A DNA stretch of 64,000 nt from the NCBI GenBank assembly GCA_025141015.1, contig CP081098.1:3912501-3976500 (forward strand), written 5' to 3'. The first letter of the stretch is position 1. Each line of letters begins with the position of its first letter. The stretch comes from Rhodobacteraceae bacterium M382 (GTDB lineage: Bacteria > Pseudomonadota > Alphaproteobacteria > Rhodobacterales > Rhodobacteraceae). Of this stretch, positions 18,905-27,321 are shown piece by piece. The position numbers and the translations under genes were made by a program. The notes below the pieces were generated by a model. That model did no database searches and was not told the origin of the DNA. It saw nothing but the letters and a program-made list of their open reading frames with translations.

Positions 18905-20916
18905 CATGCGACCAAGCCACGCCCTTTGAGCAAGGCCTGAACACCGGGAAGACGGCCACGGAAGGCGACGTACAAGTCGGCAGGATCGCGTGATCCTCCA
19001 GTGGATAGAATGTTATTCTCCAGCGCTTGGGCCCGTTCCGCGTCAAATGGGCCACCGGCCTCTTCGAAGGCGGAAAAAGCATCGGCGTCCATCACTTCGG
19101 ACCACATGTAGCTATAGTATCCCGAACTATAGCCATCCCCGGCAAAGACATGCGCGAAATGCGGGGTGGCGTGGCGCATTGTGATCGCATGAGGCATGCC
19201 AATCTCTCTGAGAACCTGAGCCTGTTTGAGCATTGGATCATCCGGCGCAGGTCCGCGATGAAAGGCCAGATCGACCAAGGCCGAGGCAACATATTCCACC
19301 GTCTGAAATCCCATATCAAACGTCGAAGCGCCCAGAACCTTGTCCAGCATGTCTTGTGGCATCGGCGCGCCTGTGACGGCATGGGTGGCGAATTCCCTCA
19401 GGACCTCCGGCACCTCCAGCCAATGTTCGTACAGTTGGCTGGGCAGCTCGACAAAATCACGCGCGACCGACGTTCCGGAAATGCTCTCGTAGGTCACATT
19501 CGAGAGCATTTGATGCAACGCGTGGCCAAATTCGTGAAACAGGGTGCGCGCATCATCATAGGAGAGCAACGCCGGTTCGCCCTTGGCAAAGTTGCACACG
19601 TTTATCACCACGGGCGTTTGCGGTTGCGGAAATTTGGCCTGTTGGCGCATTGCCGAACACCAGGCGCCGGACCTTTTCGAACCGCGTGCAAAATAGTCGC
19701 CTATAAAAACAGCCACGTGTTCACCATGGCGTGTCACCTCCCAGGCGCGGCAGTCGGCGTGATATAGAGACACGTCAAGTGGCGCAAATTCCAACCCAAA
19801 GAGCCGATTGGCGCACGCAAAACATGCCTCGATCATCCGATCGAGTTGCAGATAGGGTTTCAGTTCGGCTTCATCCAGATCATGTTCCGCCTTGCGCCGT
19901 TTTTCAGCGTAGTAGCGCCAATCCCAGGGTTCCAGTTCGCCGTTGATCCCATCGGCATGCATCATTTCGGTCAGGACCTGCGCATCCCGGTCGGCCTGCG
20001 TCTTGGCCGGGCCCCAGACATCCATCAACAGTTGCTCGACCGCCGACGGTGTCTTGGCCATTTCGGTTTCCAACTTGTAGTCTGCAAAGCTGTCATAACC
20101 CAGCAGTTGCGCCCGTTCCTGGCGCAAGGTCAGGATTTCTGCAGCAATCGCACGATTATCGGTCTTTCCCCCATTTGCCCCACGCGCAGCCCAGGCATTG
20201 TAGGCGGTTTCCCGCAGGTCCCGTCGGGATGAAAACTGTAGGAAGGGGGTGATCAGGGACCGAGACAAGGTGATCACAGGCCCGCCCACATCCTTGTCTG
20301 TTCCAGCTGCACGGGCTGCATCGACAACAAACTGCGGCAGACCTTCGAGATCGCTTTCCGACAACGCCATGAACCAATCACGCTCGTCTGCCAGCAAGTT
20401 TTGCGTGAACTCGGTGCCCAACGTCGCGAGTCGGCCCTTGATCTCTTGCATACGGGTGTCATCGTTTCCCGTCAGCGCCGCACCACCCCGGATAAAGCTG
20501 CGATGGGTCAGCATCAAAACCCGCTGCTGTTCGTCGGTCAGATCCAGTGTCCCACGCTGATCCCAAACCGCCTGAACCCGGGTGAACAGCGTCTTGTTTG
20601 CAGTGATCTCCGAAAAATGCGCCGCGAGTTTGGGGGAGAAGTCCCGTTGCAATGCTTGGCGGGCCGGGTTGCTGTCAGCCCCTGCAACCGTGAAAAATAC
20701 CGACAGGGTCTGGTCCAGCCCCTGAGACGGAGTTTCCAGCGCTTCGATCACATTGGCAAAGGTTGGCGGTTCAGGATTCTCTGCAATGGCGGAAATCTGG
20801 ATCTTGTGATCGGCAAGAGCCTGATCCAGCGCCGGGGCGAAATCATCATCTGAAATCTGGTCGAATGGAGCGATCTGAAATGGGGTGTCCCAGTCGGACA
20901 ACAGCGGGTTGGTCAT
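18904..20916 (-). CDS. M3-family metallopeptidase (oligopeptidase A / Dcp type)
   Basis: A 670-residue cytoplasmic zinc oligopeptidase that would degrade short peptides. The zinc motif HEFGH lies at about residues 461-465 (ARTLFHEFGHALHQML), with the third ligand Glu in the ELPSQLYEHW segment about 26 residues later. Length fits the M3A family (OpdA, Dcp). There is no signal peptide. I chose the ATG at 20914-20916, preceded by AAAGGAG; the in-frame ATG 22 codons upstream has no such site. Confidence 0.93.
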   Translation of the reverse strand: MTNPLLSDWDTPFQIAPFDQISDDDFAPALDQALADHKIQISAIAENPEPPTFANVIEALETPSQGLDQTLSVFFTVAGADSNPARQALQRDFSPKLAAHFSEITANKTLFTRVQAVWDQRGTLDLTDEQQRVLMLTHRSFIRGGAALTGNDDTRMQEIKGRLATLGTEFTQNLLADERDWFMALSESDLEGLPQFVVDAARAAGTDKDVGGPVITLSRSLITPFLQFSSRRDLRETAYNAWAARGANGGKTDNRAIAAEILTLRQERAQLLGYDSFADYKLETEMAKTPSAVEQLLMDVWGPAKTQADRDAQVLTEMMHADGINGELEPWDWRYYAEKRRKAEHDLDEAELKPYLQLDRMIEACFACANRLFGLEFAPLDVSLYHADCRAWEVTRHGEHVAVFIGDYFARGSKRSGAWCSAMRQQAKFPQPQTPVVINVCNFAKGEPALLSYDDARTLFHEFGHALHQMLSNVTYESISGTSVARDFVELPSQLYEHWLEVPEVLREFATHAVTGAPMPQDMLDKVLGASTFDMGFQTVEYVASALVDLAFHRGPAPDDPMLKQAQVLREIGMPHAITMRHATPHFAHVFAGDGYSSGYYSYMWSEVMDADAFSAFEEAGGPFDAERAQALENNILSTGGSRDPADLYVAFRGRLPGVQALLKGRGLVA

Positions 20917-21042
20917 GCAGAAAAATCTCCTTTGGCCCCTGACATTGTGGGCGACGCTAACGGCAAAGGTGGGGGGTCGCAATCAGGCTTGCAAGGGTGA
21001 TCAGAGATGACCAGTGTATCGCGAAATAGTGAGGAGGGTTTC

Positions 21043-22251
21043 ATGGCCAAGGGCAACGTTTTTCAAGGCATTCAAACAACGGCGATTCACGCGGGTGAAG
21101 GCCCCGATCCGACGACTGGTGCTTCGGCACCTCCGCTGCATATGTCATCGACCTTTGTGACAGAAAATGTCGCTGGGTTTTCCGCCCATGACCTGGCGGA
21201 AGACAGTGCCTTTCTTTATGCCCGCTGGTCCAATCCGAATGTCGCGTCGCTGGAGGCAAAAATCGCCGCGCTTCAAGGAACTCAAGCCTGCCTTTGCACC
21301 GCGTCGGGCATGGCAGCAGCGACAGCGATTTTCCTGACCTTCCTGTCGGCCGGGGATCATGTGATCGTGTCGGATGTGTCCTATGCGGGCGTGGCCGAGC
21401 TGGCGCGCGATACCCTGCCCCGACTGGGCATTGAAGTGAGCACCGTGAACCTGTCAGATCTGGCTGCGGTCACGGCGGCGGTACGCCCAAACACGCGGCT
21501 CATTCATTCGGAATGCCCGGTGAACCCGATTCTGCGGCTGACTGATCTGGCCGCTGTGTCCAGGATTGCCCATTCGGCAGGGGCGTTGCATTCATGCGAT
21601 GCGACCTTTGCCTCGCCGCTTGGTATGGATTCCCAAGCTCTGGGGATTGATTTGGTGATGCATTCGATCACCAAATACATCGGGGGTCATGGCGATGCAG
21701 TTGGCGGTGCGGTGGCAGGGTCCGCCGAGCTGATTGCAAAGATGCGGTTGGAATCAGCGATACACCACGGTGGTATCCTGTCCCCCTTTAACGCCTGGCT
21801 GATTGCCCGAGGGATGGCGACACTGCCGCTCAGGATGAAAGCCCACGCATCCGGCGCTCAGGCCGTGGCCGAATTTCTGGAAACACATCCCAAAGTAACC
21901 CAGGTCATGTATCCAGGCTTGTCCTCGCATCCTCAGGCTGAACTGGCCCAGGCGCAGATGTCAAACACCTCGGGTATGATCAGCTTTCAGGTTGGAAGTG
22001 CAGCCGTCGGCCGGGCCACTGCCCAGCGGATGATCGACGACCTGCAGGTGATCCACTATGCCGTATCATTGGGCCACCATCGGTCATTGGTGTTCTGGAT
22101 GGAAACCGCAGGGCTGATGGAGACGTCCTTTCGTCTGGATCCAACCCAGGAGGAAAGCTATCGGAGTTTTGCTGGAGATGGTATTTTCAGGCTGTCCATT
22201 GGTCTCGAAGATGCCGAAGACCTGATCGCTGACCTTGACCGTGTTCTTTGA
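21043..22251 (+). CDS. Cys/Met-metabolism PLP-dependent enzyme (trans-sulfuration family)
   Basis: A 402-residue fold-type I PLP enzyme of the cystathionine gamma-synthase / gamma-lyase / methionine gamma-lyase family. The PLP lysine is K211 in HSITKYIGGHGD, and Y60-A-R plus ASGM (87-90) match the family's phosphate and ring contacts. Which reaction it performs cannot be decided from sequence. I chose the ATG at 21043 behind GAGGAGGG; the earlier ATG at 21007 would add 12 residues. It is divergent from the M3 peptidase. Confidence 0.88.
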   Translation: MAKGNVFQGIQTTAIHAGEGPDPTTGASAPPLHMSSTFVTENVAGFSAHDLAEDSAFLYARWSNPNVASLEAKIAALQGTQACLCTASGMAAATAIFLTFLSAGDHVIVSDVSYAGVAELARDTLPRLGIEVSTVNLSDLAAVTAAVRPNTRLIHSECPVNPILRLTDLAAVSRIAHSAGALHSCDATFASPLGMDSQALGIDLVMHSITKYIGGHGDAVGGAVAGSAELIAKMRLESAIHHGGILSPFNAWLIARGMATLPLRMKAHASGAQAVAEFLETHPKVTQVMYPGLSSHPQAELAQAQMSNTSGMISFQVGSAAVGRATAQRMIDDLQVIHYAVSLGHHRSLVFWMETAGLMETSFRLDPTQEESYRSFAGDGIFRLSIGLEDAEDLIADLDRVL

Positions 22252-22264
22252 GAACCCAGCGTAG

Positions 22265-22284
22265 GGTGCGTGCTTGCACGCACC
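22265..22284. repeat. Short perfect hairpin between convergent genes
   Basis: GGTGCGTGC/GCACGCACC with a two-base loop, 14 bases after the PLP enzyme stop. There is no T-run. I remember similar GTAGGGTGCGTG elements as recurrent in this bacterial family; it may be a repeat that also helps end transcription. Confidence 0.5.
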
Positions 22285-22349
22285 GATCAGACGATGGGCT
22301 CCCGCCCCCGGTCAGGCATCAAAGATGCCTTTCCCGGTGTTGGGCCACG

Positions 22350-22370
22350 CCGCGCGCCATCGGCGCGCGG
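22350..22370. terminator. GC hairpin between convergent genes
   Basis: Perfect 9-base stem CCGCGCGCC/GGCGCGCGG with loop ATC, 29 bases beyond the 3' end of the ThiF-like gene on the minus strand. There is no T-run on either strand, so it would be a weak or factor-dependent terminator, or simply a protective 3' structure. Confidence 0.4.
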
Positions 22371-22398
22371 TGCCAGTTCCGCCGTCAGCGCCCTCTTC

Positions 22399-23439
22399 TC
22401 AACCGCTGCCACATACAGGGCAATCCGCGCGCGGGGCCAGGCGGATCTTGCGGGTTTCTCCATACAGTCCGTCATAAATCAGCATCTCGGCCCTCAGCAC
22501 CGCTCCTGCCCCTGTGATCTGCTTGATCGTCTCGACGGCCATCATCGACCCTATCACTCCGGGTAGTGGACCGATCACGCCTGCCTCGGAACAGGATGGT
22601 GCCAAACCGGGTGCCGGTGCTTCTGGGAAGATACATTGATAGCAGGGGCCGCCCGCACCGGGATGGAACACTGACAATTGCCCTTCCCACTGGGACAATG
22701 CCCCGGATATCAAAGGCTTACCCAAATTCACCGCTACCCTGTTCGCCAAATATCGGGTTTCGAAATTATCCGTCCCATCCAGAATCAGATCATACTCCGC
22801 AAACAGCTCTGCCGCGATCTCTTCACTCAGACGCCGGTGATAGGGTTTGACTTCCACATTTGGGTTTTGCGCTTCCATGGCGGCTTTTGCCGAAAACACC
22901 TTTGGTACGCCGATATCAGCGTCGCGATGAATGACCTGTCGTTGCAGGTTGGCGTTTTCGACCTCATCGTCGTCAATGACCCCAATGGTACCGACCCCGG
23001 CCGCAGCCAGATACTGCAAGGCTGGCGCGCCCAAACCACCTGCTCCGATCACCAAGACGCGCGCCTGTTTCAGCTTTTTCTGTCCCGGGCCGCCAATTTC
23101 GCGCAGCACGATATGGCGGGCATAACGGTTGAGCTCTGTTTCCGAAAAGGTGCCTGTTTTTTGTGTCACGGTCTGTTCCTTTGGCTGTGCCCGGGCCCTC
23201 AGCGCAGCAACCAGCCGCGCGTATCCGCCGGCCACAATGCCACAGCCCCCCAGGATCAGCCAGAGCGCTGCCGATCCCCCGGTGGCCTGACGCAAACCGC
23301 TTTCGGGCGGCAAAACCAGATGGATAGACACCACTGCAAAAAACAGCACGATCAACAGCAACACGCGCACAACCCGGCCAAAACCGGCAAAGGCTCCACC
23401 CCACCAGATCAGCGCAGCAGTCCCCAAAACCAGTATCAT
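22399..23439 (-). CDS. Membrane-anchored HesA/MoeB/ThiF-family E1-like protein
   Basis: A 346-residue protein with two parts. Residues 1-80 are hydrophobic, with probably three membrane segments (about 1-18, 23-43, 57-80). Residues about 98-346 form an E1-like adenylyltransferase: opening LNRYARHIVLREIGGPGQKK, nucleotide loop GAGGLG (132-137), and two CxxC pairs (CYQC; CPVC at the extreme C-terminus) for structural zinc. MoeB and ThiF adenylate the C-terminal glycine of small sulfur carriers (MoaD, ThiS); typical members are soluble and about 250 residues. Its ATG overlaps the stop of a small upstream frame (ATGA). Confidence 0.87.
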   Translation of the reverse strand: MILVLGTAALIWWGGAFAGFGRVVRVLLLIVLFFAVVSIHLVLPPESGLRQATGGSAALWLILGGCGIVAGGYARLVAALRARAQPKEQTVTQKTGTFSETELNRYARHIVLREIGGPGQKKLKQARVLVIGAGGLGAPALQYLAAAGVGTIGVIDDDEVENANLQRQVIHRDADIGVPKVFSAKAAMEAQNPNVEVKPYHRRLSEEIAAELFAEYDLILDGTDNFETRYLANRVAVNLGKPLISGALSQWEGQLSVFHPGAGGPCYQCIFPEAPAPGLAPSCSEAGVIGPLPGVIGSMMAVETIKQITGAGAVLRAEMLIYDGLYGETRKIRLAPRADCPVCGSG

Positions 23440-23669
23440 CGACGTCCTCCAGCCAAGCCGAAACCAGCCGCGATGTGCTCGGCACCCCCCGATATATCAG
23501 CCGCGTCGAACGGGGCCTGTTCGGCAGGGTATGCAATCAGCCCCGCACACCCATCTCCCTGTGCGATCCCACAGGTCTCGTGTTTGGCATTCGGTTCGAT
23601 CCGCCCAGAACGAGCTGTATTACATGGCGACACCAGGAGATCTGCTGTGCGACTGATGGGGTAATCCAC
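23436..23669 (-). CDS. Small hypothetical protein coupled to the ThiF-like gene
   Basis: A 77-residue frame starting with GTG (23667-23669) whose stop codon overlaps the ATG of the ThiF-like gene (ATGA at 23436-23439). The C-terminal half is Ala/Gly rich (AYPAEQAPFDAADISGGAEH). I do not recognise it. The exact four-base overlap, seen for many genuine gene pairs in this window, is the main argument that it is translated; the start and the N-terminal part are uncertain. Confidence 0.4.
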   Translation of the reverse strand: MDYPISRTADLLVSPCNTARSGRIEPNAKHETCGIAQGDGCAGLIAYPAEQAPFDAADISGGAEHIAAGFGLAGGRR

Positions 23670-24066
23670 GTGGTTGCGCCTTTTCTGTCTGTTTCACTCC
23701 CGCACGACACGACTGTGCCCAATGCTGTCTAAACGGTCTGCTCCTTATCTAGAAGAGAACACATGGTATGCAACGTGCAAATATGGAGCCATTTGGAGAG
23801 GGCCGTGTCCTGCCACAAAAAGAGCTCCGCCCGGCATCGCAGCCCATCGCTCTTGTCAAAGGATCACAGCCATCAATCCATACAAGCAAGCAAGCTTTGA
23901 GCCTGCACGAACCGGATCTCCCTTTTGGTGCCCAACCTCGCTATTCGGGTCTTGTCTTTGTGGGCACCCAACGGCAGGCTTCTATCACCCTCAGCGCAAG
24001 GCAGGACATGTCCGGACCCGACGTACAACTTGGCCGCGCTATCGTGGCAGCAGCAAAGGCAATGCA
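23670..24066. other. 397-base gap without a confident gene
   Basis: Lies between the divergent small ThiF-linked frame and the exonuclease gene and must hold both promoters. The part from about 23690 to 23900 is less GC-rich than its neighbours. A 100-codon frame (23768-24070) ends in an ATGA overlap with the exonuclease start, so it could be a leader gene, but its composition is not convincing and I do not recognise it. Confidence 0.4.
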
Positions 24067-24651
24067 ATGACCACCCCGATTCCTGACGGCGACTTTCGGT
24101 TCATCGCGCTGGACGTGGAAACCTCCTGTGCGGACAGTGCCAGCATTTGTCAGATCGGGCTGGCCTGCGTCGGAGCGCTCGGGACCATCCAGAGCTATAC
24201 GACCCTGGTCGACCCACAGCTGCCCTTTGCTCCGTTCAATGTCGAACTGCACGGAATCGGCGCAGACACGGTGTGCGGGGCACCGACCTTTGCCCAGATC
24301 TGGCCGCAGCTGCTGCCGCTCCTGACCCGTCATCCACTGGTTCAACACAGCCGATTTGACGAAAAGGCAATCGCGGCGGCCTGCAAGATGCACGGGCTGG
24401 CCAGCCCCCGCCTTCAGTGGAGCAACAGTGTGACCATTGCGCGAAAGGCCTGGCCCGAGCTCAAGGGCAGCGGTGGTCACGGGTTGGCCAACCTCAAAGA
24501 GGTTCTGGGTCTTGTGTTCAAACACCATGATGCCGGCGAAGATGCCCGCGCTGCGGCGCTGGTCACCCTGCAGGCCGAACAAAAAATTGGTCGGTCGTTT
24601 GCTGAAATCACCGGCCACCGGCATGGGTTTCAGCTGTCCTTTCAGTTTTGA
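24067..24651 (+). CDS. DEDDh-family 3'-5' exonuclease
   Basis: A 194-residue DnaQ-like exonuclease. The first acidic motif is DVET (FRFIALDVETSCADSASICQ), the second lies in HSRFDEKAI (Asp), and the last has the H-x4-D pattern in KHHDAGEDARAAA. Compared with DNA polymerase III epsilon it is compact and has no polymerase-binding tail, so a repair or RNA/DNA trimming role is more likely than replication proofreading. I chose the ATG at 24067 (AAAGG just upstream); upstream in-frame codons do not resemble the family. Confidence 0.86.
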   Translation: MTTPIPDGDFRFIALDVETSCADSASICQIGLACVGALGTIQSYTTLVDPQLPFAPFNVELHGIGADTVCGAPTFAQIWPQLLPLLTRHPLVQHSRFDEKAIAAACKMHGLASPRLQWSNSVTIARKAWPELKGSGGHGLANLKEVLGLVFKHHDAGEDARAAALVTLQAEQKIGRSFAEITGHRHGFQLSFQF

Positions 24652-24853
24652 GACCTGAAATCCCGGCGGCGCTTCCCATCCGATTTCCAGCGGCCTTGGG
24701 CACAGGAAAGACCTGAATCCTTCCCCGCTCGAATAAACAGGCGGCTTGACTCATCTCAAGGCCCCCTTTGCTCGCTCCAGATATGACCGCTGCCAACGAA
24801 GACCTCCGTCAGGCTGCGGCCGACGCATAATCTGACCATTCGGAGCAACGACC

Positions 24854-26845
24854 ATGATCGTCGAATTTGGCCATTTTGCCCTGTGTGTGGCGTTGATCGC
24901 CGCCATCGTGCAATCGGTGATCCCCCTTTGGGGCGCACAACGGGGCAATACCGCAGCCATGCGGGTTGCCGACACTGCCGCCCAGATCCAATTTCTGGGC
25001 GTTGCCATTGCCTTTGGGGTTTTAACACACGCATTTGTGACGTCGGATTTCTCTGTCCTGACCACAGCGTTGAATTCCCATTCCGGCAAACCGATGCTGT
25101 ACAAGATCACAGGTGTCTGGGCCAACCACGAAGGGTCGATGTTGCTGTGGGTGCTGATGCTGGCGCTGTTCGGTGTTCTTATTTCTGTCTTTGGGCGCAT
25201 AATACCCGTGGCGATGCGCGCCACGGTTCTGGCGGTTCAGGCGATGATCGGTGTGGGGTTCTACGCGTTTATCCTGCTGACATCGAACCCGTTTGAACGC
25301 CTGCCTATGCCGCCGATGGATGGACAGGGGATGAATCCGTTGCTGCAGGATCCCGGCGTCGCTTTTCATCCGCCGCTTTTGTATCTGGGTTACGTTGGTT
25401 TCTCGACGGCCTTTTCCTTTGCCGTAGCTGCGCTGATCACCGGCCGGGTCGATCCGGCCTGGGCCCGTTGGATGCGGCCCTGGGTGTTGCTGGCCTGGTC
25501 CGGGCTGACCGCTGGCATCGCTCTGGGGTCCTGGTGGGCCTACTATGAACTCGGCTGGGGCGGGTTCTGGTTTTGGGACCCGGTCGAAAACGCATCCTTC
25601 ATGCCGTGGCTGATCGGAACTGCTCTGTTGCATTCCGCCATCGTGGTGGAAAAGCGAAATGCCCTGCTGAAATGGACCATCTTGTTGGCCATCCTGACGT
25701 TTTCGCTGTCGTTGATCGGCACGTTCCTGGTGCGCTCGGGCATTTTGACCTCGGTTCATGCTTTTGCCACTGACCCCGAACGCGGTGTGTTCATCCTGTT
25801 GCTGCTGGCCATTGCCATCGGCGGCGCGCTCAGCCTGTTTGCCTGGCGCGCACCCGCGATGGAAGATGGCGGTGTCTTTGCCATCTGGTCGCGGGAAACC
25901 GGCCTGCTGGTCAACAATCTGCTTCTGTCGGCGGGCTGTGGCATCGTCTTTGTCGGGACCATGTACCCCCTGGTGCTGGAAGTGGTGACCGGCAACAAGA
26001 TTTCGGTCGGGGCACCCTATTTCAATCAGGCATTCCTGCCGGTGTTCGGTGTCGTGATGCTGGGAGCAGGAATTGGGCCATTTTTGTCATGGAAACGGGC
26101 GCGAAAGCACGATGTTTTCCGTCGCGTTGCCATGACCACTGTCCTTTCGGCCGCTCTGACGGGTCTATTGGCCGTCGTTCTCGGTCTGTTGGACCCTGCA
26201 GGCCTGTTCGGTGCCTTTGTGGCGTTGTGGCTGGCTATTGCGACCTGTCAGGACCTCCTGCATCGTTCCGGCTTTCCCGGCGTGCCGCTCGGCATTCTGT
26301 TGCGCCGAATGATCGGATTGCCCCGTTCGGCCTGGGGAATGTACCTGGGGCATCTGGGGCTTGCCATAGCAGCAGCCGGTGTTGTTGCGGTGTCTGTGTG
26401 GAAGGTTGAAGTCATCCAATCAGTAGAACCCGGCGTGCCTATGCCTGTCGGAGCCTATGAATTCACCCTCCAAGGGGTCTCGGAAACCCTGGGACCGAAT
26501 TATGAGGCGCTCACGGCCACGATTATCGTCACCCAAGACGGTGCTCCTGTCACCACTTTGCACCCGGAACGGCGCTGGTATCCGATTGAACAAAAGCCAT
26601 CGACCGAGGCCGGAATTGTGACGCTTTGGCACGGTGACCTCTATGGTGTGCTGGGGGATCCCGACGGTCAGGGCGGTTGGGTCACACGGTACTATTATAA
26701 TCCAGGGGTACCTTGGATGTGGTTGGGCGCTCTGCTGATCACCTTTGCCGCACTTGTGTCCCTGACCGACCGGCGGCTGCGTATCGGAGCTCCATCCGGC
26801 AAACGCAACCGGCCCGCCCCCCCTGCTGTACAACCTGCCGAATGA
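24854..26845 (+). CDS. ccmF: Cytochrome c maturation heme lyase subunit CcmF
   Basis: Core of the CcmFH heme-ligation complex that attaches heme from CcmE to apocytochrome c in the periplasm. The 663-residue protein has about 15 membrane helices and the Trp-rich WWD signature (GSWWAYYELGWGGFWFWDPVENASFMPWL, split here as GSWWAYYELGWGG and FWFWDPVENASFMPW), plus the conserved periplasmic histidines. It starts ccmF-ccmH-ccmI; ccmH overlaps or abuts directly. Confidence 0.97.
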   Translation: MIVEFGHFALCVALIAAIVQSVIPLWGAQRGNTAAMRVADTAAQIQFLGVAIAFGVLTHAFVTSDFSVLTTALNSHSGKPMLYKITGVWANHEGSMLLWVLMLALFGVLISVFGRIIPVAMRATVLAVQAMIGVGFYAFILLTSNPFERLPMPPMDGQGMNPLLQDPGVAFHPPLLYLGYVGFSTAFSFAVAALITGRVDPAWARWMRPWVLLAWSGLTAGIALGSWWAYYELGWGGFWFWDPVENASFMPWLIGTALLHSAIVVEKRNALLKWTILLAILTFSLSLIGTFLVRSGILTSVHAFATDPERGVFILLLLAIAIGGALSLFAWRAPAMEDGGVFAIWSRETGLLVNNLLLSAGCGIVFVGTMYPLVLEVVTGNKISVGAPYFNQAFLPVFGVVMLGAGIGPFLSWKRARKHDVFRRVAMTTVLSAALTGLLAVVLGLLDPAGLFGAFVALWLAIATCQDLLHRSGFPGVPLGILLRRMIGLPRSAWGMYLGHLGLAIAAAGVVAVSVWKVEVIQSVEPGVPMPVGAYEFTLQGVSETLGPNYEALTATIIVTQDGAPVTTLHPERRWYPIEQKPSTEAGIVTLWHGDLYGVLGDPDGQGGWVTRYYYNPGVPWMWLGALLITFAALVSLTDRRLRIGAPSGKRNRPAPPAVQPAE

Positions 26846-26853
26846 GGCCCGCA

Positions 26854-27321
26854 ATGACCCGCTTTCTGACCTTCATTGCCCTGATACTGTCCCTCGCCAC
26901 CGGCGCGCTGGCGCTGGATTCCGAGGAGATGTTCACCGACCCCGCACAAGAGGCCCGCGCCCGAGATATCGGTCGCCAGCTGCGGTGTCTGAAATGCCGG
27001 AACCAATCAATTTTTGACTCCAATGCCGGCCTGGCGCGGGACCTGCGCATCGTGGTGCGCGAACGGATGGATGCAGGGGACAGTGATCAACAGGTGCTGG
27101 ATTACGTTCACGAACGCTTTGGTGACTTTGTGCTGCTGAATCCTCCGGTCTCGCCCAAGACATACGCGCTGTGGGCCGCGCCGGTGCTGTTGGTGCTGAT
27201 GTCCATCGCCGGGGCCGCTGTCTACCTGCGCCAACGCCCGACACTGCGAACCTCTAGCGGGGCCTTGTCTGACGCAGACCGCGCCGAAGCCCGCAAGCTG
27301 TTGAAGGGGGATCAGGCATGA
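26854..27321 (+). CDS. ccmH: Cytochrome c maturation protein CcmH
   Basis: Periplasmic, membrane-tethered thiol-disulfide protein that reduces apocytochrome c for heme attachment. The 155-residue protein has a signal peptide (about 1-20), the active motif L-R-C-L-K-C (about residues 44-49) and one C-terminal membrane helix (about 103-122). Two starts are possible: ATG at 26842 overlapping the ccmF stop, or ATG at 26854 with GAGG seven bases upstream; I chose the latter. It overlaps ccmI by four bases. Confidence 0.94.
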   Translation: MTRFLTFIALILSLATGALALDSEEMFTDPAQEARARDIGRQLRCLKCRNQSIFDSNAGLARDLRIVVRERMDAGDSDQQVLDYVHERFGDFVLLNPPVSPKTYALWAAPVLLVLMSIAGAAVYLRQRPTLRTSSGALSDADRAEARKLLKGDQA

